Source: CAZVFX01 sp964626565 (GTDB lineage: Bacteria > Myxococcota_A > UBA9042 > CAIXZC01). From it: a stretch of 14,235 nt of DNA. Below are positions 8,205 through 14,235 of the stretch, in pieces. Every line of letters begins with the position of its first letter. Within the stretch, counting starts at the first letter, position 1. A program made the translations under genes and the position numbers. The notes below the pieces were generated by a model that saw only the letters and a program-made list of their open reading frames with translations, was not told the DNA's origin and made no database searches. The stretch is taken from positions 1-14,235 of the forward strand of contig CAZVFX010000155.1 in NCBI GenBank assembly GCA_964626565.1, read 5' to 3'.

Positions 8205-8942
8205 GTGAAAAACGTGGCTCGACTGCAGGCATTTTTTTGCGCCCTGGTTGCATCTGTCGCGCTTTCCATCCTGACCCCGGGGTGCGAGCCGCCGCAGGAG
8301 GACCAACTGGCCGGAAACGGCGCCGCAGACGTGGTCACGGGGAGCGAGTTGCCCGGCACCGGGTTCATGTACGAGGAGGTGGTGGCCGATGATTCCTGGC
8401 CCTCGCCCATGCTGGCATTGCTGGAGGCCACTGCCGCATGCCCCCAGGACGACGTCGAGGGCGCGCCGGTGCCCGGCTGGCAGCCGGTGCTGGTCTCTAC
8501 CGGCGGCTGCACCCAATGGATCCCGCCCGACTGGCTGATCCTGGGCGAAGCGGACCAGATGTTCTTCGCATCCACGCAATCGCAGAATGCCGCCGCGTTC
8601 AGCATCAATCTGAAACTCGCCTATGGCGTCTATACGCTGCAAGAACTGGCCGACATGACCCTGGCGGAGCTGGGAGTCCGGTACGGCACCGACAAACCCG
8701 AGGTGCTGGTGTACATGGAGTACCTCGACGACTCAATTCCAGCAGCCGACCTTATCTACTCTTTCGACAATCTCGGTACTCCCCTGGTGGGGTACCTGAG
8801 AGTTTTGTATCCGGGCTGCAGCGAGCAGAGCCAGCAGTGCTTTGCCTGGCTTGCAGGCTACTGGATGCCGGAAGCGAACATCTCAACTTACGCCTGCGCA
8901 ATGGTTCAGGTCGATTCGTCACTGAACTGCCCGGGAAAATAG
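8205..8942 (+). CDS. Cys-rich lipoprotein of unknown function
   Basis: 245 residues, with a GTG start 6 bases after GGAGG (8194-8198). The N-terminus has a lipoprotein-type signal peptide (K2, R6, hydrophobic stretch 9-23) ending in LTPGC, so C27 would be the lipidated residue. The Leu sits one place further from the Cys than in a standard lipobox. The mature part has six further Cys residues (CPQD, CTQW, CSEQ, QCFA, ACAM, NCPG), which could form three disulphides in the periplasm or at the cell surface. It is aromatic-rich (WIPPDW, FAWLAGYW) and I recognise no family. It is co-transcribed with the flavin-reductase-fold gene, whose ribosome binding site overlaps its stop codon. That pairing hints at a redox theme, but the two products would sit in different compartments. 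Confidence 0.8.
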   Translation: MKNVARLQAFFCALVASVALSILTPGCEPPQEDQLAGNGAADVVTGSELPGTGFMYEEVVADDSWPSPMLALLEATAACPQDDVEGAPVPGWQPVLVSTGGCTQWIPPDWLILGEADQMFFASTQSQNAAAFSINLKLAYGVYTLQELADMTLAELGVRYGTDKPEVLVYMEYLDDSIPAADLIYSFDNLGTPLVGYLRVLYPGCSEQSQQCFAWLAGYWMPEANISTYACAMVQVDSSLNCPGK

Positions 8943-8951
8943 GAGAAGAAC

Positions 8952-9509
8952 ATGGAACCGACACAGGTGCCTCTGGACTGGGCGTACAGGCTCATCAACC
9001 ACGGCCCGGTACTCCTCGTGAGCTCCACCGACGGCCTGAAACGTAACGTCTGCACCGTGGCCTGGGCCTGCCCATGCTCCAAGAAGCCGCCCACCTTCGC
9101 CATCGCACTGGGCAAAGGACACCGCACTTACAAGAACATCATGCAGACCGGCTACTTCGGGCTGAACATCCCCACCGCCGACCTGTTGGACCTCGTCTGG
9201 TTCTGCGGCAGCAAGAGCGGCCACCGGGTTGATAAAGTTGCGGAAGGGAACATCCCCATGCGCCTGGGCTCTGCATACGACAAGCTGCCCCTGGTGGATT
9301 CATGCGCGGCGTGGCTGGAGTGTAAGATGGTGCCGGGGGCGGAAGCCGGCGACCACGGCGTCATCGTGGCCCAGGCGGTCGCGGCCAGTTGCCGTCCGGG
9401 AGTGCTCAACGACGACCACACCTGGAACACCGCCGAATTCCCCACCCTCCATCACGTCGGCGGCAGGCGCTTTGTCATGGGCAAGGATCAGGTAGTGGCG
9501 GAGTCGTAG
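8952..9509 (+). CDS. Flavin reductase-like (FMN-binding split barrel) protein
   Basis: 185 residues, cytoplasmic. It matches the flavin reductase-like / flavoredoxin family: GPVLLVSSTDG (18-28), N-x-C-T-V-A-W (32-38), PPTFAIAL (46-53), a K-G-H-R-T-Y-K-N-I segment (55-63) and YFGLNIP (68-74). Family members bind FMN and reduce flavin or pass electrons with NAD(P)H; the partner here is not evident. ATG at 8952 follows AGGAG (8941-8945), which overlaps the stop of the lipoprotein gene, so the two are very likely one operon. The last 22 bases overlap the 3' end of the carbonic anhydrase gene on the other strand. Confidence 0.88.
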   Translation: MEPTQVPLDWAYRLINHGPVLLVSSTDGLKRNVCTVAWACPCSKKPPTFAIALGKGHRTYKNIMQTGYFGLNIPTADLLDLVWFCGSKSGHRVDKVAEGNIPMRLGSAYDKLPLVDSCAAWLECKMVPGAEAGDHGVIVAQAVAASCRPGVLNDDHTWNTAEFPTLHHVGGRRFVMGKDQVVAES

Positions 9510-10042
9510 AGTAGGCCCGGGATTTCGGCCTTCCTGGCACGGTAGCTCTGCATGTAGGACAGGTAGTTGCCGCCATACATTTTGATCAACTCAACATCTT
9601 CTTCACCCAACTCCTTCTTCACCTTCGCAGGCACACCCGCCACCAGGCTCCGGCGCGGGATCTTCATCCCCTCCCGCACCACCGAACCAGCCGCGATAAT
9701 CGACCCTGCTCCGACTACCGCACCGTTAAGCACCCTCGCACCCATGCCGATGAGGCAGCCGTCCTCGATTACACAGCCGTGCAGGATCGCACAGTGCCCC
9801 ACCGTAACGTCATCACCAACCACCACCGGGAACTTCCCCAGCATGCCATGGCACAAAGTGAGGTCCTGCACGTTGGTACGCTTGCCTATACTGATGCTGT
9901 GCACGTCGCCCCGCAACACGCAGTTGAACCACACGCTTGCCTCCTCGGCCAGAGTAACGTCCCCGAGTAGCACCGCACCGGGAGCCACATACGCAGTGGG
10001 GTGAACCACCGGCTCTTTGTCCAATCTCAGCTTCCGTTCCAC
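9488..10042 (-). CDS. Gamma-class carbonic anhydrase family protein (YrdA/PaaY-like)
   Basis: 184 residues forming a left-handed beta-helix of hexapeptide repeats, followed by a short C-terminal helix, the normal length for the short gamma-CA-like family. Hallmarks are N-C-V-L-R-G-D (40-46), T-N-V-Q-D (56-60) and the three expected metal-ligand histidines H65, H83 and H88 (in CHG and GHCAILH). Family members are cytoplasmic trimers that bind Zn or Fe. Many short relatives show weak or no carbonic anhydrase activity in vitro, so catalysis is not certain. GTG at 10042 has AGGAGG five bases upstream (within 10048-10054). The 3' end overlaps the flavin reductase gene. Confidence 0.9.
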   Translation of the reverse strand: MERKLRLDKEPVVHPTAYVAPGAVLLGDVTLAEEASVWFNCVLRGDVHSISIGKRTNVQDLTLCHGMLGKFPVVVGDDVTVGHCAILHGCVIEDGCLIGMGARVLNGAVVGAGSIIAAGSVVREGMKIPRRSLVAGVPAKVKKELGEEDVELIKMYGGNYLSYMQSYRARKAEIPGLLYDSATT

Positions 10043-10065
10043 CGCAACCTCCTCTCTTTGCGCCG

Positions 10066-10094
10066 ATTGTATGTCCCGTCGACGCCGAATGCAA
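10066..10094 (-). promoter_or_regulatory. Sigma70-like promoter for the gamma-carbonic anhydrase gene
   Basis: On the minus strand, TTGCAT (10089-10094), 17 bp, TACAAT (10066-10071). The predicted transcript start near 10059 leaves a very short leader containing the AGGAGG site before the GTG at 10042. Confidence 0.6.
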
Positions 10095-10120
10095 TCCCCG
10101 TAGTCTGCCGCAATCCTTCC

Positions 10121-10148
10121 TTGACTTGCCCGGGAAAATGTCTAGTGT
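10121..10148 (+). promoter_or_regulatory. Possible promoter for the OB-fold lipoprotein gene
   Basis: TTGACT (10121-10126), 16 bp, TAGTGT (10143-10148). The -35 box is good and the -10 box is weak. It faces away from the carbonic anhydrase promoter, so 10043-10187 is a second divergent control region. Confidence 0.4.
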
Positions 10149-10187
10149 GTTGATCGATCTTTGGTTTGATTACTTAGGAGCGTGACC

Positions 10188-11048
10188 ATGAGCAAATCAA
10201 TCAGCCACTCGAACATGACGCCAGGTGCGGTGAGAGCCGCGCTTGTCCTATTCACCCTGCTGTTCGCGGCCACCGCTGCCGCCGGCTGCAAGGAAGAACC
10301 GAAGACGGAAGCCGCAGCAGCCGATCCGGCTGCGGAGATTCCCGCAGGTGAGGCCCTCACCCCCACCGGTGGCGGATGGACCGGTATCGTCAAAGAGACC
10401 ATGAACAGCGGCGGCTACACCTACCTCCAGATTGACACCGGCAGGGGCTCACTGTGGGCCGCAGCTCCCGAGTTCAAAATCCAGGTTGGTACCCAGGTAA
10501 CTCTGCCCGCCGGGTTGGCCATGGAGAACTACCACAGCAAGACGCTCAACCGCACCTTCGAAGTAGTCTACTTCGTCGACAAGGTCCAGACCGGCGCTTC
10601 CGGAAGGCCCGCAGCAGCACTGCCTCCCGGCATGGCCCATCCCCCCGTTGGCGCACAGGCTGCAGAAGCAGGGAAAACCATGGACTACTCCGGGCTGACT
10701 AAGCCCGAAGGCGGCCACACCGTGGCCGAGATTTTTGCCGGCAAAAAAGAACTCACCGGCAAGGAAGTTACCTTCAGAGGCAAGGTGGTGCGCTTCAATC
10801 CCCAGATTATGGGCGTCAACTGGATGCACGTTCGGGACGGCACCGGAGCCGAAGGCTCCAACGACCTCACCGTAACCACCGCCGGCATGGCGGCCAAAGG
10901 CGACACCGTCCTGGTCAAAGGCACCCTCGCAGCCGACCGGGACTTCGGCCACGGCTACAAGTACGCCCTCATCGTTGAAGGCGGACAGGTGACCGTGGAA
11001 GAGTCCGCGGCCGCAGCGTGCGGTGACCCTTCTACCTGCGGCGAATAG
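10188..11048 (+). CDS. Lipoprotein with two OB-like domains (predicted periplasmic)
   Basis: 286 residues from the ATG at 10188, chosen because AGGAG (10176-10180) lies seven bases upstream; a GTG at 10182 would leave a gap of one. A signal peptide (hydrophobic 14-32) ends in AAAGC, so C34 is the probable lipidated Cys, although the lipobox lacks Leu. An Ala/Glu-rich linker follows. Domain 1 (about 62-130) has G-W-T-G-I-V-K, a beta-rich core and an EVVYFVD strand. Domain 2 (about 165-277) is a clearer OB-fold pattern: G-K-E-V-T-F-R-G-K-V-V, N-W-M-H-V-R-D-G-T-G, N-D-L-T-V, and G-D-T-V-L-V-K-G-T. This pattern is common in exported OB-fold proteins often annotated as 'nucleic-acid binding', but an extracytoplasmic one more likely binds a small ligand, haem-protein or glycan; no function is assigned. 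It ends at a probable terminator. Confidence 0.8.
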   Translation: MSKSISHSNMTPGAVRAALVLFTLLFAATAAAGCKEEPKTEAAAADPAAEIPAGEALTPTGGGWTGIVKETMNSGGYTYLQIDTGRGSLWAAAPEFKIQVGTQVTLPAGLAMENYHSKTLNRTFEVVYFVDKVQTGASGRPAAALPPGMAHPPVGAQAAEAGKTMDYSGLTKPEGGHTVAEIFAGKKELTGKEVTFRGKVVRFNPQIMGVNWMHVRDGTGAEGSNDLTVTTAGMAAKGDTVLVKGTLAADRDFGHGYKYALIVEGGQVTVEESAAAACGDPSTCGE

Positions 11049-11060
11049 CCGCTCTTTTCT
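11038..11060 (+). terminator. Probable intrinsic terminator overlapping the stop codon
   Basis: A fully GC stem (GCGGC at 11038-11042 with GCCGC at 11048-11052), a five-base loop GAATA and a TCTTTTCT tail (11053-11060). The TAG stop of the lipoprotein gene lies inside the hairpin. The stem is only 5 bp. Confidence 0.5.
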
Positions 11061-11110
11061 CCCCATCCAAAATGTAGTACCCTTTGTCCTTGAACCGGCC
11101 GAGGCGCGTT

Positions 11111-11704
11111 ATGCATGTGAAGACATCCTCACTCGCTCATGTAATCGCCACGCCCGAGATGCTCTTCGATGACGGCCTGCCCCACATTGCATTTGCCGGC
11201 AGATCCAACATCGGCAAGTCGAGCCTGATCAACGCGCTGCTCAAGCGCCGCAAGCTGGCATTCACCAGTTCCACTCCGGGAAAGACCCGCAAGATCTACT
11301 ACTTCCTGGTCAACGACTCTTTCTACTTCGTGGACCTGCCCGGCTACGGTTACGCCAGAATATCCAGGGGTGAGAGGGCATACTTTAAAGTATTAGTTGA
11401 GCGTTACATGGACAAGGGCGGGGACATGCGGGCTTGTGTGTTGCTGGTGGACCCGAAGCGCCCGGTGGGGCAGGAAGAGCAGGATTTCCTGAACTATTTG
11501 GACGCCCGGGGGGTTGCTGCGGTGGTGGTATTCACCCGCTGCGACCGGGTGAAATCCTCCAAGCGTCACAAGCTCATGCGGGAGCGAAAACAGGAACTGT
11601 CTGGGGGCGGACGAGAGATCCATCTGGTGAGCGCCAGGTCAAAAGAGGGTCTCGAGGGTCTGTGGAAATCACTGGAGAGAAAGTTGGGAGGTAAAGAGGC
11701 ATGA
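11111..11704 (+). CDS. engB: Ribosome biogenesis GTP-binding protein EngB/YsxC (YihA)
   Basis: 197 residues, the usual family length. EngB is a cytoplasmic GTPase needed for late large-subunit ribosome assembly, and in E. coli it is also tied to cell division. Motifs: G1 GRSNIGKS (30-37), G2 Thr in PGKTR (T59), G3 DLPG within DLPGYGYA (75-82), G4 TRCD (142-145) and G5 SAR (174-176). The usual G4 is TKxD; here Arg replaces Lys. The ATG at 11111 follows GAGG (11101-11104) by six bases and gives the normal family N-terminus. An in-frame TTG at 11084 lacks a good ribosome binding site. No clear promoter is visible in the 62 bp after the preceding gene. The stop overlaps the next start as ATGA. 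Confidence 0.93.
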   Translation: MHVKTSSLAHVIATPEMLFDDGLPHIAFAGRSNIGKSSLINALLKRRKLAFTSSTPGKTRKIYYFLVNDSFYFVDLPGYGYARISRGERAYFKVLVERYMDKGGDMRACVLLVDPKRPVGQEEQDFLNYLDARGVAAVVVFTRCDRVKSSKRHKLMRERKQELSGGGREIHLVSARSKEGLEGLWKSLERKLGGKEA

Positions 11705-12543
11705 AGGGTTGGAATTTGATTGTGATGGTTATGGCATTGGCCTTTGGGCTTGGATCCGCAGCGGCAGATTCCGGCGGGCGCAAACCATCCAAGAAGGACC
11801 GTAAAGCCGCGGCAAAAGCCGCGGCCGAGTTCCTCGAATGTGCGAAGAATAAGGACGTAGCCTGCCTGGAGGGGAAGCTGGAGGAACTGAAGCAGAAGCC
11901 GAAGCTTGCGTGCGACGAATTGCTGGGCCACTTGGAGGCCAAGCAGTTGGAGGTGCACCGGTGGGTGGCCCGCGCGCTGGTGGCCTGCAAGTGCAAGGAG
12001 GGGGTGGACATCGCAATTGATCTGCTGGGACTCCCCGACTGGGAGTTCAAGGCGGAACTGGCCGCTGAGTTCGCCGCTTCGAAGGATAAGCGCCTCCTCG
12101 AACCGTTGTCCAGGCTGGTGGACAACGGGCGCCCTTACGAGCGGGAGATGGGATGCAAGGCGTTGGGCGTGCTCGGCCTGGCCGAAGCCGTTCCAGTGCT
12201 GGCAAGAGCCACCACTCACTCTATGTTTTCAGTTCGCCTGGAGGCTGCCCGCTCGTTAGGAGAGTTCAAGGGCAAGGTCGCCACGGAAACCCTCTGCGCA
12301 CTGGTGACAAACGACAACAACGCAGGCGTGAAGAAGCAGAGTGCCGACTCTCTGGCCAAGCTGAAAGACCTGCAGTCGGTGCCTTGCCTCACCAAGGGGC
12401 TGGGCGACCGGGTCGGCCTGGTGGTCACCGCCTGCCACGAGGCGCTGAAGACCGTAACCGGAGTGGACGTCGGTATCGCACCAATGGCGTGGGAGCAATG
12501 GTGGGAGAAGAACAAGCCGGCCAAGAAGCGCGGCAGGCCGTAA
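11701..12543 (+). CDS. Exported HEAT-repeat protein
   Basis: 280 residues. A signal peptide is visible (K2, hydrophobic 5-18, probable cleavage after AAA at 20-22), followed by a Lys/Ala-rich linker (27-42). The rest is helical with HEAT-like repeats, for example R-P-Y-E-R-E-M-G-C-K-A-L-G-V-L-G and V-R-L-E-A-A-R-S-L-G-E-F. It ends in T-G-V-D-V-G-I-A-P-M-A-W-E-Q-W-W, a tail often seen after HEAT repeats in such proteins. HEAT repeats are protein-binding scaffolds; the partner is unknown. The mature Cys residues (about eight) could form disulphides if it is periplasmic. ATG 11701 overlaps the engB stop by four bases (ATGA), with GGAGG at 11687-11691, so translation is probably coupled to engB. 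Confidence 0.85.
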   Translation: MKGWNLIVMVMALAFGLGSAAADSGGRKPSKKDRKAAAKAAAEFLECAKNKDVACLEGKLEELKQKPKLACDELLGHLEAKQLEVHRWVARALVACKCKEGVDIAIDLLGLPDWEFKAELAAEFAASKDKRLLEPLSRLVDNGRPYEREMGCKALGVLGLAEAVPVLARATTHSMFSVRLEAARSLGEFKGKVATETLCALVTNDNNAGVKKQSADSLAKLKDLQSVPCLTKGLGDRVGLVVTACHEALKTVTGVDVGIAPMAWEQWWEKNKPAKKRGRP

Positions 12544-12556
12544 ACCCGGAGGTACC

Positions 12557-13717
12557 ATGAGCGGACTGGCCACGTTGACGACCGCCGAACTGCTTTGCGC
12601 AGTTGCGGCCTTCACTGTTGCTGTTGTGCTGGTGCTCATCAAGCTCTTCAAGAAAGAAGATTACAAGTCTGGGACCCGTTCGAGATCCGACCATTACTCC
12701 AGCCGCCATCAGCGCAAGCCGGAGATGGATGAAGAGCCTGCCCCAGCGGAGGTCCCGGCCCAAGTCGAGGAGTCCGTCGAGGGCACCGGCGCTCCCATCT
12801 GGTATCCCCTCTGGCTGTTCGGTCATGAGGAGGCGGAGAAGTGGCTCCTGCCGCCCCGCAGAGATGCCGGCCCGCCCGCCATCCTCATCGACCTGTCCGA
12901 CCCGCACAACCAGGGCTCCGAGGAAGGAAGGGCATGGATCGCTGATAGCGGGGCCTTTCTCATCGCGGAAGAGATCTGGATGACCACCGATATCCGCATC
13001 GCTGCCGCAGTTCTGGTCAACGTAGAAGCCGGGAAGCTCGTTCAACCTACGGGGCAGCTCTCGGAATACGAAGACTTCGCCCCGTTCATCGACTGCCAGG
13101 ATGAGCGACCCGTTGCAGTCTGGGGCGTTGCCGGGGCAGACCTCGAGGCCGACGATGGCATCGAGCTGAGACTCCGCTGGCCGCTGGACGAAGAGGACCA
13201 ATCCCTCAAGGGACCGTTCAGCCGCATTGGCGCCCTTCTGGCCAGACGATTCATCGACCGCCTCGTATGCGCCGAACGGGCCCATCCGGAGTGGTGGTCA
13301 ACGGTAACCGGGGAACAACGAGAAATCTACGCGGCCATGTTGGATCACCACCTACTGCAGATCCTCGCAGACAAGAAGAACAAGGCGCTGCCTACTCTCG
13401 ACCCTGACATGCACCAGGGGTTCACGGATGTCGCCTTGGAGGCCGCAGGAAAATTCCCCGAGGTCGAGCAACTCAAGATGGTCGCCTTGAACATCGCACT
13501 CTACTCAGCCCGCGCCGATTGCCTCACCGAGGAACACCGGAAGGCCGCGACTGACCTGTGCATGGCGGTTACCTATCGAGAGAGCCCCATCTACAAGCTG
13601 GCCCCCAACTACCTGCGCTACTTCGGCGAACGGGCCAAAGCAGTGGAGCGCTTCCAGGAGCTCAACGAAACAGACGACCCGACTTTCCTGGCCTGGCTTG
13701 AATCACTGGAGCTTTAG
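12557..13717 (+). CDS. Single-pass membrane protein of unknown function
   Basis: 386 residues. GGAGG (12548-12552) lies four bases before the ATG, 13 bp after the HEAT gene, so it is probably the third gene of the engB operon. One transmembrane helix (about 12-28) is followed at once by a basic segment (K29, K32, K33, K37, several Arg), which by the positive-inside rule puts the large C-terminal part in the cytoplasm. A Pro/Glu-rich linker (about 57-76) leads to a soluble region starting IWYPLWLFG near 81. That region has mixed alpha/beta character in its first half and is helix-rich near the end (ALNIALYSARADC; YLRYFGERAKAVERFQEL). I recognise no family, catalytic motif or Walker motif. Confidence 0.8.
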   Translation: MSGLATLTTAELLCAVAAFTVAVVLVLIKLFKKEDYKSGTRSRSDHYSSRHQRKPEMDEEPAPAEVPAQVEESVEGTGAPIWYPLWLFGHEEAEKWLLPPRRDAGPPAILIDLSDPHNQGSEEGRAWIADSGAFLIAEEIWMTTDIRIAAAVLVNVEAGKLVQPTGQLSEYEDFAPFIDCQDERPVAVWGVAGADLEADDGIELRLRWPLDEEDQSLKGPFSRIGALLARRFIDRLVCAERAHPEWWSTVTGEQREIYAAMLDHHLLQILADKKNKALPTLDPDMHQGFTDVALEAAGKFPEVEQLKMVALNIALYSARADCLTEEHRKAATDLCMAVTYRESPIYKLAPNYLRYFGERAKAVERFQELNETDDPTFLAWLESLEL

Positions 13718-13718
13718 A

Positions 13719-13736
13719 CGGGCAACTCTACGCCCG
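13719..13736. terminator. Weak hairpin between convergent genes
   Basis: CGGGC (13719-13723) can pair with GCCCG (13732-13736) around an eight-base loop, in the 40-bp gap between the membrane protein gene and the convergent response regulator gene. There is no clean T-run on either side (+ strand continues GTCAACCTTCCTTTCC), so it is at best a weak or factor-assisted terminator. Confidence 0.25.
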
Positions 13737-13757
13737 GTCAACCTTCCTTTCCAGCCC

Positions 13758-14180
13758 TCAGGCGCTAGAGTCAGGGTCCGCCCGGCCTTGGCTCAACTTG
13801 AAATAGCGAGCAACCTCCGAGGCGAATGTCCTTGTGTCCAGCGGCTTGGTGATGCATCCGATGCAGCCGGCGTCCAGCGCGGTCTGCCGCTGGTGGGCCA
13901 TTACGGAAGCAGTGACCGCGATGATTCCGATGTGGCGGGTCCTCGGATCCGCCTTCAGTTCCCTAGTCACCGCGATCCCGTCCCGCAACGGCAACTCCAC
14001 GTCCATCAAGATTAGGTCCGGCAAATGCTCCTGCGCCATCTCCAGCCCTTCCTCGCCGTTCACCGCCTCCAGAAGAGCATAGCCGGCGTTTCTCAGCAGG
14101 ATTCTCACCAGCTTCATGTTCACTTCGTTGTCTTCTACAATGAGCACTCGCACCGGATTCCGGCCCTCACCTGAGGTCAT
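13758..14180 (-). CDS. Stand-alone response regulator (CheY-like receiver domain)
   Basis: 140 residues, a single receiver domain with no output domain. Key residues are present: acidic pair E16-D17 (V-E-D-N), phospho-acceptor D60 (ILMDVELP), switch T90 (VTAS) and K112 (TKPLD). The N-E-V-N-M-K pattern after the acidic pair is typical of receivers fed by hybrid or sensor histidine kinases. It would act in the cytoplasm through a partner protein. ATG at 14180 is preferred because GGAGG (14185-14189) lies four bases upstream; a TTG at 14198 would add six Gly-rich residues and is less likely. Convergent with the membrane protein gene, 40 bp apart. Confidence 0.92.
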   Translation of the reverse strand: MTSGEGRNPVRVLIVEDNEVNMKLVRILLRNAGYALLEAVNGEEGLEMAQEHLPDLILMDVELPLRDGIAVTRELKADPRTRHIGIIAVTASVMAHQRQTALDAGCIGCITKPLDTRTFASEVARYFKLSQGRADPDSSA

Positions 14181-14201
14181 AAGGCCTCCACCTCCCAATC
14201 T

Positions 14202-14234
14202 TCATTGGCCCCCGACCAGGGAGATCACCAATGT
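14202..14234 (-). CDS. Possible last codons of an upstream gene (partial)
   Basis: On the minus strand, from the window edge, one frame reads TLVISLVGGQ and then TGA at 14202-14204, 21 bases before the response regulator ATG. Ten codons are far too few to prove a gene. The hydrophobic strand-like ending and close spacing would suit the C-terminus of a histidine kinase in the same operon, which is a guess. Confidence 0.2.
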   Translation of the reverse strand, partial: TLVISLVGGQ

Positions 14235-14235
14235 G

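Noticed and set aside
9513..9531. GGCC ... GGCC inverted repeat near the end of the carbonic anhydrase gene.
   Set aside because: Short, inside coding sequence and without a T-run on either strand.
10182..10187. GTG at 10182 as start of the OB-fold lipoprotein.
   Set aside because: It would lie one base after AGGAG; ATG at 10188 has normal seven-base spacing.
11084..11110. TTG at 11084 as start of engB.
   Set aside because: No ribosome binding site and an extension not typical of the family; ATG at 11111 has GAGG six bases upstream.
14181..14198. TTG at 14198 as start of the response regulator.
   Set aside because: It would add a Gly-rich stretch that is really the purine-rich ribosome binding region; ATG at 14180 has GGAGG four bases upstream.

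Overview
The window is GC-rich (by eye, around 60% or a little more) and gene-dense. It looks like a scaffold of a Gram-negative bacterium, probably a metagenome assembly. The best lineage guess is Myxococcota or another former Deltaproteobacteria group. The reasons are a very large secreted-type protein built from MopE-like and thrombospondin type 3 repeats, two lipoproteins, a periplasmic-type HEAT protein and strong GGAGG ribosome binding sites. This lineage call is inference; no rRNA or other marker is present.

Region 1 (1-7578, + strand) is a single giant acidic, Cys/Asp-rich repeat gene. Its 5' end lies outside the window, and a 100-N scaffold gap (3370-3469) interrupts it. The gap is flanked by two identical 55-bp copies. 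Collapsing them restores one reading frame, giving at least 2473 residues. I count 24 short MopE-type motifs and 28 units of a 36-residue TSP3 repeat, including one uninterrupted run of 15 units.

Region 2 (7587-10042) holds four genes. A diiron rubrerythrin-like protein (- strand) is divergently transcribed from a small operon (+ strand) of a Cys-rich lipoprotein and a flavin-reductase-fold protein. A gamma-carbonic-anhydrase-family protein (- strand) overlaps the reductase tail to tail by 22 bp. Clear sigma70-like promoters are visible for the rubrerythrin gene, the lipoprotein operon and the carbonic anhydrase gene.

Region 3 (10188-13717, + strand) starts with a lipoprotein that appears to carry two OB-like domains and ends in a probable intrinsic terminator. 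An apparent operon follows: the GTPase EngB/YsxC (ribosome assembly), an exported HEAT-repeat protein joined by an ATGA overlap, and a single-pass membrane protein of unknown function 13 bp further on.

Region 4 (13758-14235, - strand) holds a stand-alone receiver-domain response regulator. Just upstream is the possible last ten codons of another gene.

No RNA gene, CRISPR array, transposase, integrase or phage gene was found. Outside the scaffold gap, no stretch longer than about 165 bases lacks a gene. The most interesting material is the internal architecture of the giant repeat protein and the assembly collapse inside it. The rest is mostly housekeeping or ordinary accessory genes, plus two unrecognised proteins.
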